Positions 15,138-24,700 of a stretch of DNA of 64,000 bases are shown piece after piece. The notes beneath the pieces were generated by a model. The model made no database searches and was not told the DNA's origin. It saw nothing but the letters and a program-made list of their open reading frames with translations. The stretch covers positions 435,125 to 499,124 of the forward strand of contig JADGDD010000001.1 in the NCBI GenBank assembly GCA_016745075.1, given 5' to 3'. This DNA is from Planctomycetota bacterium. Lineage in GTDB: Bacteria > Planctomycetota > UBA11346. Within the stretch, counting starts at the first letter, position 1. Each line of letters begins with the position of its first letter. Position numbers and translations under genes: made by a program.

Positions 15138-18056
15138 ATGATAGGTGATAAAGACTGGCGAACAATGATGATAGACGAGTACGGCGCAGATGCTGAGCGT
15201 GTGCTTGTTGTTCTTGATGATTGTATTGATGATGGCATGGAACCAGAGGTGGTTTGGAGCTATTTTGAATTATACCTAGAACATGCCGAACGTATTCCGA
15301 CAGAGATGCGGTCATTCGGGCATGATCAAATGGCGTTGCGTTTATTAATGCGTTTGGCAGAGTGTAGTCGTTTTGGTTTCGATTTGGCGTGCCAGCATTC
15401 ACGGTTGTTTTGGTATCTTTCACAAGAACAGTCCTATAAACATGTGTATGGCCGTTCTGCCCTAGATAAAGAATTACGTGTTCGTTTGCGTGCCTTAAAC
15501 GATAGGGGATCTCGTGTACGTGAATTGGTTCGTTTTCATCAAGGACATTTTTTACGCCTAACATTGGGTGATCTCTTTGATTGTTTAAGCTTTGAATCAG
15601 TCACGAGAGAGTTATCCGATCTTGCTGATGTTCTCGTTCAGGCTGCTTTGGAATTAGCAGTAGAACGGTGGCAGGAGCGTTTTGGACAGGCAGAATGTGG
15701 TTTTTGTGTACTGGCAATGGGAAAACTGGGTGGCCAAGAGTTAAATTATAGTTCTGATCTCGATTTTATTTTCCTTTATGACCAAGAAGGGAAGACCAGT
15801 GGTGGGCGAGAGTCTATTGACCATCAAAGTTATTTTTTGCGTCTCGGTAAAGAGCTTATCCGGTTATTGGATGAACGGCATAGTAATGGTAGGTTATTTC
15901 GTATCGATATGCGTTTGCGGCCAGAAGGTAATAGCGGCGAACTTGCTTTAAACTATCAATCCACTGTTAATTATTATTATAGCAAAGGGCGCAGTTGGGA
16001 GCGCCAAGCGATGATTAAAGCGCGGCCAATTGCTGGTGACCGAGCGCTTGGAGATCGATTATTACGAGAGCTCAGATCATGGATTTATCCGCAGGAGCAG
16101 GCGCAAGAAGACTTAGATACCGCTAGAGAAATGCGCCAGCGCATAGAAGAACGTTCGCAAGAAGCCAATGTAAAAACAGGTGCAGGTGGCATTCGTGATA
16201 TTGAATTTCTTGTTCAGTTTTTCCAACTTTTGTATGGCGGCCGGCATCAGCATTTACAAAATAGGGCAACATTGCCAACTATTCGTGCTTTAGCAGACCT
16301 CAGTGTTATTACACGTTCAGAAGCGCAGATCTTAGAGGAAGATTATGTGTGGTTACGCATGGTTGAACATCGCTTGCAAATGTGGGAGGCTCGGCAATTA
16401 CACGAGGTTCCAGAAGGAGAAAAAGATCGTCGTCATCTAGCAATTCGCTGTGATTTTTTAGGCAAAGATGCTCTCTTACAATTTGAACAGAAACATGAAG
16501 AAGTACGCAGTAGAGTCCGTGTGTTGGCAGATAAATATTATTTATCAACAACCCCGTATGAAGACGCTTTATTTTGTTTAATTACCACAGAAGATCCAGC
16601 AGCAGCATTATTAGATGAGGTTCTTGGCCCCATTGATTTTATTAATAATAAACGAGCGCATGAATATTTACGTGAATTGGCATATGAGCCATTCTTTGTC
16701 TTAAGTCGTAGGCGCACGGAACGTCGCTTTTTGGTCATTTTACCAACTTTATTGCAATTATTAACAGATTCGCCAATTCCAGATGAAACCCTAAAAAACT
16801 TTGTGACTATTGTTCGAGCTGTGGGTGGGCGTTCGCATTTTTATGAAGAGCTCGATCAACAGCCCTTAATGTTGGCCTTATTGGTATCCTTTGCTGGCTG
16901 GGCTACTTTCTTAGTCGGCCAATTAGAGCGTTTTCCTGGGTTGATTGATGATTTGATTGAACGCATGGATGTTGATACGGATTGGGATGGACGCTTTATG
17001 GACGAAGGCCGTTTATTATTACAATCTGTCCAAGATCCGGGTAATAATTTGGCCTACCTTTTTGCGCGTGAACAAGTACGCATTTCTCTGCGAGATTTAC
17101 AAGGAGAATCCGCAGAAAATATTGCTACAGATTTAAGTATGTTGGCCAGAAGTGTCTATGCACTTGCGCTTGAACATTGTCAAAACCATTTAAATGAACG
17201 TTTAGGCTGGCCGGAAAAAGATGGAGTTCCTTTACGCTTTTCAGTGCTTGGTCTCGGTAAACTTGGCGGGAATGAATTATCATATGCGTCCGATATGGAT
17301 GTGATGTATATTTGTGACGCAGGTGGTACTTGTACGAAAAAAGGTAAAGACGCAGAATATTATTGGAAACGATTAATTCAAGATATAGCGAAACTTCTGG
17401 GTGATGGTGGTATTTATGAGATTGACCCACGGCTACGTCCGTGGGGTGAGCAGGGGCCAATGATGTCTAGTTGTGCAGCGCTCACCCGTTATTGGGAGCA
17501 GCCACGAGAAATGTGGGAACGCCTAGCTATGACCCGTGTATCGGTGCTTGCTGGTGATCGAGATCTTGGCAATGAGGCAGTTGCTATTATTCATCAGGCA
17601 GCGCTTCATAAGCCACTGCCAGAGGATGCCGCTCAACAAGTTTGTACTATGCGGAAGCGCTTGGAAGAAAGTTGTTCTGGTCGAGATCATGTGAAACGTG
17701 GATATGGTGGTTATGTTGATATTGAGTTTATTGTAGAATATTTAAGTATGACCTGTGAGCCGGGTACGATTCCCCCAGGTGAACATATGCAGCGAACATT
17801 GTATCGTTTACATGAGCTTGGCCGCATTCCACAAGAATCTTTGGAAGACCTAACGGTTGGCTTAGAGTTGATGCGCTTTGTTGAGGCTCGCATGCGCCTA
17901 TCTGCGGGTATGGCAATTTCGTCTATCCCAACAGATGAGCGAGAGCGCTTGGCATTAGCCCGCCGAACTGGTTATACAGCCATGGCTGATCTTGATTTAA
18001 GTTTACATTTGTGTCGCGAAAAAACGAGAGACTGGTTTGAGCACCTTGTTCAGTAG
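15138..18056 (+). CDS. glnE: Glutamine synthetase adenylyltransferase/deadenylase
   Basis: A 972-residue bifunctional enzyme that adds AMP to, and removes it from, glutamine synthetase in response to nitrogen state. The two nucleotidyltransferase domains are plain: MGKLGGQELNYSSDLDFIF near residue 192 (deadenylylating half) and LGKLGGNELSYASDMDVMY near 703 (adenylylating half). Each is followed by DxRLRPxG (DMRLRPEGNSG, DPRLRPWGEQG) and GGxxDIEF blocks (GGIRDIEFLVQ, GGYVDIEFIVE). Length fits the family. The first ATG at 15138 has no good ribosome binding site; Met at residue 10 or 11 is an alternative. Neither glnA nor glnB is in the window. Confidence 0.94.
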   Translation: MIGDKDWRTMMIDEYGADAERVLVVLDDCIDDGMEPEVVWSYFELYLEHAERIPTEMRSFGHDQMALRLLMRLAECSRFGFDLACQHSRLFWYLSQEQSYKHVYGRSALDKELRVRLRALNDRGSRVRELVRFHQGHFLRLTLGDLFDCLSFESVTRELSDLADVLVQAALELAVERWQERFGQAECGFCVLAMGKLGGQELNYSSDLDFIFLYDQEGKTSGGRESIDHQSYFLRLGKELIRLLDERHSNGRLFRIDMRLRPEGNSGELALNYQSTVNYYYSKGRSWERQAMIKARPIAGDRALGDRLLRELRSWIYPQEQAQEDLDTAREMRQRIEERSQEANVKTGAGGIRDIEFLVQFFQLLYGGRHQHLQNRATLPTIRALADLSVITRSEAQILEEDYVWLRMVEHRLQMWEARQLHEVPEGEKDRRHLAIRCDFLGKDALLQFEQKHEEVRSRVRVLADKYYLSTTPYEDALFCLITTEDPAAALLDEVLGPIDFINNKRAHEYLRELAYEPFFVLSRRRTERRFLVILPTLLQLLTDSPIPDETLKNFVTIVRAVGGRSHFYEELDQQPLMLALLVSFAGWATFLVGQLERFPGLIDDLIERMDVDTDWDGRFMDEGRLLLQSVQDPGNNLAYLFAREQVRISLRDLQGESAENIATDLSMLARSVYALALEHCQNHLNERLGWPEKDGVPLRFSVLGLGKLGGNELSYASDMDVMYICDAGGTCTKKGKDAEYYWKRLIQDIAKLLGDGGIYEIDPRLRPWGEQGPMMSSCAALTRYWEQPREMWERLAMTRVSVLAGDRDLGNEAVAIIHQAALHKPLPEDAAQQVCTMRKRLEESCSGRDHVKRGYGGYVDIEFIVEYLSMTCEPGTIPPGEHMQRTLYRLHELGRIPQESLEDLTVGLELMRFVEARMRLSAGMAISSIPTDERERLALARRTGYTAMADLDLSLHLCREKTRDWFEHLVQ

Positions 18057-18148
18057 CTGACGATATTATGCTATTTATTCCGTTTTTTGTGAAGGAAATA
18101 GCTTTTAAATCCGTGATTCTGTCAGCAAAGAATACAAAGGAGTTCAAT

Positions 18149-18964
18149 ATGCGAACAGAAAATATACAAGGTCGTACTGCTGTGGTCACGGGTGGCAGTT
18201 CTGGTATTGGGAGATCTACTTCTCTTGTTTTGGCAGCCGCTGGGGTGCGAGTCGGAGTGCTTGCTCGTAATCCAGAGAAAACGGCAGCCGTTGTTGATGA
18301 GATTTTATCAGCTGGTGGTGAGGCCTGTGCTCTTATTTGTGACATAGCAGATCCAGAAAGTGTTGAAGCGGCTTTTGCCCAAATACAAGAACGGTGGGGT
18401 GCTGTTGATATTTTGATAAGTAATGCCGGTATGTCTCGCGGTAAAGGGCTTGCATCAACCACGCCAGCCGAGTGGCAAGCTATGATGGACACCAATGTAA
18501 ATGGTGGTTTTTATGCGTCACATTATGCTTATGAGCAGATGCGTGAAAAAAAAGGCGGTCATATTATTCATATGAGTTCACAGGCAGCAAATTGGCCTGG
18601 TGCTGGTGAATGTATTTATGGTACAACAAAAACGGCCCAGTTAAAATTAGGTTTGCATACCATAGATGAATTTTTTTACGCAAACAAATCAAATGAACGT
18701 GACGAAAATAGTTATTTTTGTGATATTATTTGTCCTGGCTGTGTAGATACGCCATGGTATGAAGGAAAAAACGTGGATGGCCAAGAGATGATCAACCCAG
18801 ATCATCTGGCTGCTTTAATCTGTGATATTCTCATCTATCCAGAAGCAGACCGTTCTTTCCATGAAGAAAACAGTGTTCGGCGCACATATAGTGTATTGCC
18901 CTTAACTGGTCTTTTTGCAGAGCTTCCGCGTGTCCATTGGATTCCAGTCCGAACAAATGAATAG
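18149..18964 (+). CDS. Short-chain dehydrogenase/reductase (SDR)
   Basis: A 271-residue classical SDR. The start at 18149 (MRTENIQGRTAVVTGG) follows AAAGGAG; the frame continues upstream without merit. The cofactor motif TGGSSGIG is near residue 14, NAG near 90, the catalytic Ser in HMSSQAA and the YGTTK active site near 155. The Arg in LARNPEK after the second strand suggests NADP preference. The substrate is unknown. It lies 92 bases after glnE on the same strand but may have its own promoter. Confidence 0.9.
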   Translation: MRTENIQGRTAVVTGGSSGIGRSTSLVLAAAGVRVGVLARNPEKTAAVVDEILSAGGEACALICDIADPESVEAAFAQIQERWGAVDILISNAGMSRGKGLASTTPAEWQAMMDTNVNGGFYASHYAYEQMREKKGGHIIHMSSQAANWPGAGECIYGTTKTAQLKLGLHTIDEFFYANKSNERDENSYFCDIICPGCVDTPWYEGKNVDGQEMINPDHLAALICDILIYPEADRSFHEENSVRRTYSVLPLTGLFAELPRVHWIPVRTNE

Positions 18965-19028
18965 TTGAGCGCTGAAGAGAAGGTCTTTGTATTTCCCTAT
19001 TCGTTATCAGTGAGTTGGGAGATTTTTT

Positions 19029-20084
19029 TTACAAAACTTTTGCTACTTCTGGGTGTGCGCCAACAGTGCTTTTGGGGCTGGTAATGCGGTTCAGTAAATC
19101 ATCAATAAGGGCGTTGGCATCTTTGCCTTGCGCAGCAGCTTCATAATTTGGTGCAATCCGATGACGTAAAACAGGATGGGCAACGGCACGAATATCGCTC
19201 AGTTGTACGCTTGGTTGCCCATGTAAGGCCGCACGGGCTTTAGCACATAGTAAGAGAGCTTGGCCAGCACGTGGCCCCGCTCCCCAACGGAGCAATGGCG
19301 CTATTTCTGGGTGGCCACCTTTTTCAACTGGACGTGTGGCTCGAACGAGAGTAATAGCGTAGCGGGCAATGTCTTCTGCAACTGGCATGGAACGGATGTT
19401 GTGCTGCAAATTGACAATATCTTCCGCATTCAATACGGCGTTTACGGTGGCGGCTGTATTTGATGTGGTATTGAGGATGATATTCACTTCGTCATCTTCC
19501 TCTGGATAATCAATTTCAACCTTCATTAAGAAACGGTCGAGCTGTGCTTCAGGTAGGGGGTAGGTACCCTCTTGCTCTAAAGGGTTTTGTGTTGCCAGTA
19601 CAAAAAAAGGTGCTGGTAAGGCACGTTGCTCGCCACCAGCAGAAACTTGTTTTTCTTGCATGGCCTCAAGCAGAGCTGCCTGTGTTTTGGGTGGAGTACG
19701 GTTAATTTCGTCAGCAAGAATAATGGATGAAAAGATAGGGCCAGGAATGAAGTGTAGGCTGCGTTCGCCAGTCTCTCGATTATCACGAATAACTTCAGTT
19801 CCAGTAATGTCAGTAGGCATGAGGTCGGGAGTAAATTGTATGCGGTTAAAACTGAGGTCTGTTGCTTGAGCAAGGGTGCTAACTAATAATGTTTTGGCGA
19901 GTCCTGGAACACCTTCTAGCAGAAGGTGGCCACCAGCGATAAGGGTGATTAATAATTCGTCTATCACGGATTCTTGACCGATAATAATTTTCCCCAACTC
20001 AGCTTTCAGTTGCAAGGTGAGTTGCTGAGCAAGCTGCTGAGATTGTTTCAGAGTCGTATTATCCGTTCCATTGTCTGTTGTCAT
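19029..20084 (-). CDS. MoxR-family AAA+ ATPase
   Basis: A 351-residue AAA+ protein with Walker A EGVPGLAKT near residue 60, Walker B IILADEINRTPPKTQAALLEAMQE near 120 and sensor 1 FVLATQNPLEQEGTYPLPEAQLDRF. The C-terminal lid has the MoxR pattern LRWGAGPRAGQALLLCAKARAALHGQPSVQLSDI. MoxR proteins are chaperone-like ATPases that usually act with DUF58 and VWA-domain proteins. Here the DUF58 gene is far away (61913), while the DUF4175-type gene common in such clusters is about 1.7 kb off on the other strand. The gene is alone on the minus strand. Confidence 0.93.
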   Translation of the reverse strand: MTTDNGTDNTTLKQSQQLAQQLTLQLKAELGKIIIGQESVIDELLITLIAGGHLLLEGVPGLAKTLLVSTLAQATDLSFNRIQFTPDLMPTDITGTEVIRDNRETGERSLHFIPGPIFSSIILADEINRTPPKTQAALLEAMQEKQVSAGGEQRALPAPFFVLATQNPLEQEGTYPLPEAQLDRFLMKVEIDYPEEDDEVNIILNTTSNTAATVNAVLNAEDIVNLQHNIRSMPVAEDIARYAITLVRATRPVEKGGHPEIAPLLRWGAGPRAGQALLLCAKARAALHGQPSVQLSDIRAVAHPVLRHRIAPNYEAAAQGKDANALIDDLLNRITSPKSTVGAHPEVAKVL

Positions 20085-20219
20085 GAATTTATGCTATGGC
20101 TGATAGAAGCACCGTCTAGCCCCGGTCCGTGGGTGTGACACGCGAATGCCCTGCTAGAGCTAAATACTTGCAGAAAAGTCTATTGAAGATGGAATGGAGC
20201 GTCTTAACGGGAGGACTTT

Positions 20220-20876
20220 ATGCGGTCTGTTTGTGCCTTAGTGTCGATAGTATCAATCGGTTTGTTTCTTGTCTGTGGTATCACGAGCTGTGGCTCATCT
20301 CAATCAACACGTGAAAAACGTTTATCTGAGCGCCAAGCTCGTACTGCTCGTATGCAGAGTTTTAAGGATGACAACAAACGACATGCACAAGAGACAAAGC
20401 GTTCTTTGCGTGGTGGAAAGAAAAGCAACAAGGGAACAGCAGCAGATGATAGTGTTGTGGCAGGTATTCCGCAGCAAGAGTTAGATGGGATGTTACCTGT
20501 ACCAACCCTGCCCAATTTCTGCGATCTCGCGACAACGATGAATCAGCTGCGTGCACATGCCTATATCACCGCAGAATTTGAACGGGACTATAGTGGCGCA
20601 ACAGCCAGTATAGAACACCGGGTTGCAGTTCTGGTGTATGTTTGGGGGCCAGAGCTTGAAGAACTTCAAAGTTTTCTTGCCGCAGTTCAAGATGATAAAC
20701 ACTATATGAGTGACAGACTCATTGATCATGTTGCTACACATGCCGAGTGGCTGGAACATCGTCAGGCACGTAGTACAGAGCATAATAAAGAAATGACACG
20801 CCTTGGTAATGTGGTTATTCCAGCCCTTACTCGTGATGAATATATTGATCTACTCTTCATCAGCCGTGTTGAGTAA
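20220..20876 (+). CDS. Putative lipoprotein of unknown function
   Basis: A 218-residue protein with a signal peptide and lipobox (LVCGITSC, Cys near residue 24), then a highly charged Lys/Arg/Gln linker (about 30-75) and a helical C-terminal domain (about 95-218) rich in Glu and His. A strong GGGAGG site precedes the ATG. I recognise no family. It is divergent from moxR by 135 bases and 17 bases before the SRA-HNH gene. The linker suggests that the C-terminal domain is held away from the membrane. Confidence 0.72.
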   Translation: MRSVCALVSIVSIGLFLVCGITSCGSSQSTREKRLSERQARTARMQSFKDDNKRHAQETKRSLRGGKKSNKGTAADDSVVAGIPQQELDGMLPVPTLPNFCDLATTMNQLRAHAYITAEFERDYSGATASIEHRVAVLVYVWGPELEELQSFLAAVQDDKHYMSDRLIDHVATHAEWLEHRQARSTEHNKEMTRLGNVVIPALTRDEYIDLLFISRVE

Positions 20877-20893
20877 TATAAGCAGGCATTAAT

Positions 20894-21592
20894 ATGAGAG
20901 GTAATATTATTGCTTATATTGAAATGTGCCAGAACGAAGGGACGAGCCTACAAAAAGGGATGAATTTTAGGCTTAGAGGTAAATACTCTGTTATATTGAT
21001 GTCTGTTAGAGAAAACTCACCATACGAAGATGAGATAACAGAGGATGGGACAGTCCTCGTTTACGAAGGGCACGATGTTCCCAAAACAAAAGGGATCACA
21101 GATCCTAAAAGCATAGATCAGCCGGAAACTAGGAAATCTGGTAGTCTTTATGAGAATGGAAAATTTCATAGGGCAGCTCAAGGTTTTATAGAAGGCAATA
21201 AAGGTCCTGATATAGTTAAGGTTTATGAGAAAATTAAACCAGGTATTTGGTCTGATAACGGCTATTTTCATTTAGTTGATTCGTGGCAGGAATCAGATGG
21301 TCGTCGTAATGTTTTTAAGTTTAAGCTTGTTGCAATTGAAAGTGTAGAAGACGAGTTTCTCGCTGTTGATATGTCAAACCGAGAGATAAAAAGAAGTCGA
21401 ATTATTCCTACAAACGTGAAATTAGAAGTATGGAAACGTGATCGGGGAGCATGTGTTACCTGTGGGGCAACTGATGAATTGCATTTTGATCATATACTTC
21501 CTTATTCTAAAGGCGGGACCTCATTAAGGTCTGAAAATATACAATTATTATGTGCACGTCATAATCTTGTAAAAAGTGCAAAAATTCAATGA
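20894..21592 (+). CDS. SRA-like domain fused to HNH endonuclease (modification-dependent restriction type)
   Basis: A 232-residue protein. The N-terminal part (about 15-155) has features of the SRA/YDG fold: VILMSVRENSPYEDEITEDG, LVYEGHDV, and GIWSDNGYFHLVDSWQESDGRRNVFKFKLVAIE. The C-terminal part is a clear HNH nuclease: WKRDRGACVTCGATDELHFDHILPYSKGGTSLRSENIQLLC, with paired Cys, the HFDH metal ligand region and the N of SENIQ. SRA domains flip out modified cytosine, so the fusion fits a type IV (methylation-dependent) restriction enzyme; the specificity cannot be read from sequence. No methyltransferase or second restriction subunit lies nearby, as expected for type IV. The ribosome binding site (GCAGG) is weak. 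Confidence 0.85.
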   Translation: MRGNIIAYIEMCQNEGTSLQKGMNFRLRGKYSVILMSVRENSPYEDEITEDGTVLVYEGHDVPKTKGITDPKSIDQPETRKSGSLYENGKFHRAAQGFIEGNKGPDIVKVYEKIKPGIWSDNGYFHLVDSWQESDGRRNVFKFKLVAIESVEDEFLAVDMSNREIKRSRIIPTNVKLEVWKRDRGACVTCGATDELHFDHILPYSKGGTSLRSENIQLLCARHNLVKSAKIQ

Positions 21593-21643
21593 AAAACATA
21601 CAGCAATTAGATGTAAATACATGTTTATAGATTAGACTGTTAG

Positions 21644-21745
21644 ATAGAAAGGTTCAGATAAGGTCTTTCTATGGCGGGGGAATTTATGATTGGAGTGCTT
21701 ATTGCATGCGTCTAAGAGTATGGTGATATTCTTATCTAGATAAGG
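21644..21745 (+). promoter_or_regulatory. Palindrome and half-site upstream of the DUF4175 gene
   Basis: A perfect 14-bp palindrome CTTATCTAGATAAG occupies 21731-21744, ending 13 bases before the start codon. AGATAAGG, half of it plus one base, recurs at 21656-21663 inside the loop of an 8-bp stem (ATAGAAAG 21644-21651 with CTTTCTAT 21665-21672). The arrangement looks like an operator with a second half-site. Confidence 0.4.
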
Positions 21746-21757
21746 GGCATTCTGCGC

Positions 21758-24700
21758 ATGCAGCCGACAAGGTTTCTTTCTCGTGTTCGTTCTCGCCTAC
21801 GTACAATGGTCTTGCTGAGCGGTGTTGCCCGCTTATTGAGCGTTGTGCTCCTTGCGAGTCTTTGCCTTATTTTAAGCGATTATGTCTGGGAACTACCAGA
21901 TGTGGCTCGTGTAGTTGTTCTTATCAGTGGTGCTATTCTTCTTGTTGTCTTTATTGTCCGTTTGCTTTTATCTCCCTTGCTCTTGTCTTATGATGACGGT
22001 GATCTTGCGCGTTTTGTTGAAGAGAAAATACCGTCACTAGACGGCCTTCTTTTCTCCGTTTTAGACAAGGTTGTATTAAACGCTGAACAAAAAGCTCGCC
22101 TAGACGGATTACTCAATGAAGATGCTGTTCGTCGTATGGTTCCAGCCCCTTTGTTGCCTCGTCTTGCCACGATTGCGGTGTGCATGCTGTGCATAAGTTT
22201 TGGTTCTGCTGTTCTGTTTGCAGATCTCTGTGGAGTGGCGCTTCAACGAACCTTTTTTCCGTGGATACAAGTAGAGTGGCCGCGTGTGGATACACTGTCT
22301 GTCAGTTGTAGCCAAGTCGTTATTGCTGAAGGGGACCCAGCTCGTTTGGATATTCACAGACTGACTGGAGATGCAGAGACAGTCACTGTTGCTTGGTCTG
22401 GTGGGAGCCAACGTTTTACCAGTACCACAGGCCAATGGTCCGTTCCTGTTTTTCTTTCACGTGGTGTACATCAAGTGCACATACAGGCGGGAGATAGCTA
22501 TCCTGTTTTTCAAGAGCTGCGCATTGTAAGGCGGCCGACTATCCAGGCCTTACAGATGACAGTTACACCGCCTTCGTACAGTGGCTTGTCGCAAACAAAT
22601 TATGAGAGCTTTACTATGGATGTGCTTGCAGGATCACATATAGATTTTGTGATTACGGCTCAGGCAGATAGACTTTCTCAAGATACAGGTGTTCGCTCAT
22701 TTCAGGATATATATTTGAAGGATGTTGATGCTGGCACAGAGATTGAGTTAAGCCCTGTTGCTGGTGGTGACTCTGATGGTCAGTATCAATGGACCGGTAG
22801 TTACAGTGTTTTAGAATCACGTACGGTTGTTTTATCCTGTATTGATGAGGACGGTATTCATGGTCGTGAGAATGAATATTTTATAGACGTACTTGCGGAC
22901 AAAGTACCGTTGACACATATAGAAGGGCTTGTGAGTAATGAGGCTGTTACCGTAGCCGCAGACATTCCTGTTTCCTTGCATGCAGATGATGATTATGGCG
23001 TTGCTGTTTGTGAATTATTTCATCAAAGTCGAACTGAAGAAGATATTGCAGACCGCGCTATTCATATGGTGCCGATTGCTGGTCGTCCTAAACAAGTACG
23101 TTCAGATTGGACGATTACGATTGCTGATTATGCGAAAGAAGGGGATGAGTGTGCTTTTTATAGCCAAGCAACAGATGCAAATGATCAAACTGGCCCCGGT
23201 ATTGGCAGAAGTGATACTTTGGTAGTACGGGTTGTCTCCAGTGCAGAATTACGACGAGAGCTTGAACGTTTACTTGGTGAAGCACGCGACCGTGTTGATC
23301 AAGCTCGCCGGAAAGCACGGCAGGTTGCGGATATATCCACAACCGAAGATCGTACTGCATTTACCACCGCATTACGAGAATTATTACCACCTGCTCGTAT
23401 GGCAGATGAACAACTCCAACGTATTATTAAACGTTGGCATGTGAATAAATTACAATCAGAAGATTGTGCCCCAGCAGAACAGGCACGTGAAATATTATGG
23501 AATGATGTCTTGGTTCAACTTGGTACTGTTACAGATATCAAAGCGGTTGAGCTTATAGACGCGCGTTTATTAATTGTTTATGATTTACTTGATAGCATGT
23601 TAAATGCAGGGGATTTACTACGTGATTTAGGGCGTTTTCTTGATCGTGAGAAAAGGCTGCGCAAACAGGCTGGAGCCTTATTGGTGCAATATATTGTAAA
23701 CCCAACTGATACGACGATTCAAAACCGCTTACAGCATGTTGCAGAAGATCAGAAACAATTATCTCAGCGGGTGCTCCAGTGGGAGCAGCGTATTCAGTCC
23801 CATACAGGGGTGCAATATAAAGAGGCTAGTACTTTTGTACAAAATAATCCTATGGCTCGTCGTTTATCAAACGCGAGTCACTTATTGGCCGATTCGGAAA
23901 AAGCACAGGCTGCTGTTGCCGTACAAGATGCGGTCATTGCTGATATGCAGGCGCTTTATGATATGTTACGTGGGTCACAACCAGATGCTGAGCAATTGGC
24001 TCAGGATTTGGAAGCACTTGCAGGTAAACAAGAAGCTTTGGCAGAACGGATAGAAGATGGGCAATCTTTGCGTCTAGCTAAAAAACAACAACAGGCATTG
24101 GAAAAAGAGCTGAGCGAATTGATGAAGCAAGCATCAGAAGAAGTGAAGAAATCTTTGGAAGCCGCACAACAAGCACAGCAACAAGCACAAAAATCGGCCT
24201 CTCAGAAGAACAGAAAAGAGGCGGGCGAGCAGGCGCAGACAGCGGCACACTTACTGAAAAAAGCAGCGAATCAGGCTCAGCAAGAAGCAGATGGTTCTCA
24301 AGAGCAAGAAAAAGAGTCCCCGGCAGATGAAAAAACAGATGTTCTACAAACTTTGCGCACTTGTTATGATAAACAACAAACGGTTGTGTCAGAGATCGTG
24401 GATTTACTTAAGCAAAAATCTTTAACATTGGCCGGAAAACGACGACTGCAAACATGCGCACAAACAGAGCAAACAATCAGAACATTATTGGCAGACAAGG
24501 TTTTGCCGCTTATAGAAAAAGAAGTGATTATTCGTTGGGCAGTGAAACGAGTAGATGGCACTCTTGAACAATCTCGTGTACGCCTCGCTTCAGGCATGTG
24601 TGATAATGATGCAGCGCGTTTGGCATGGCGTGGATTACGTCAATTAGGTGCGCTTATTGCAGCAACAGAAGAGCTACCAGATCCAGAAACCGAACAAGTA

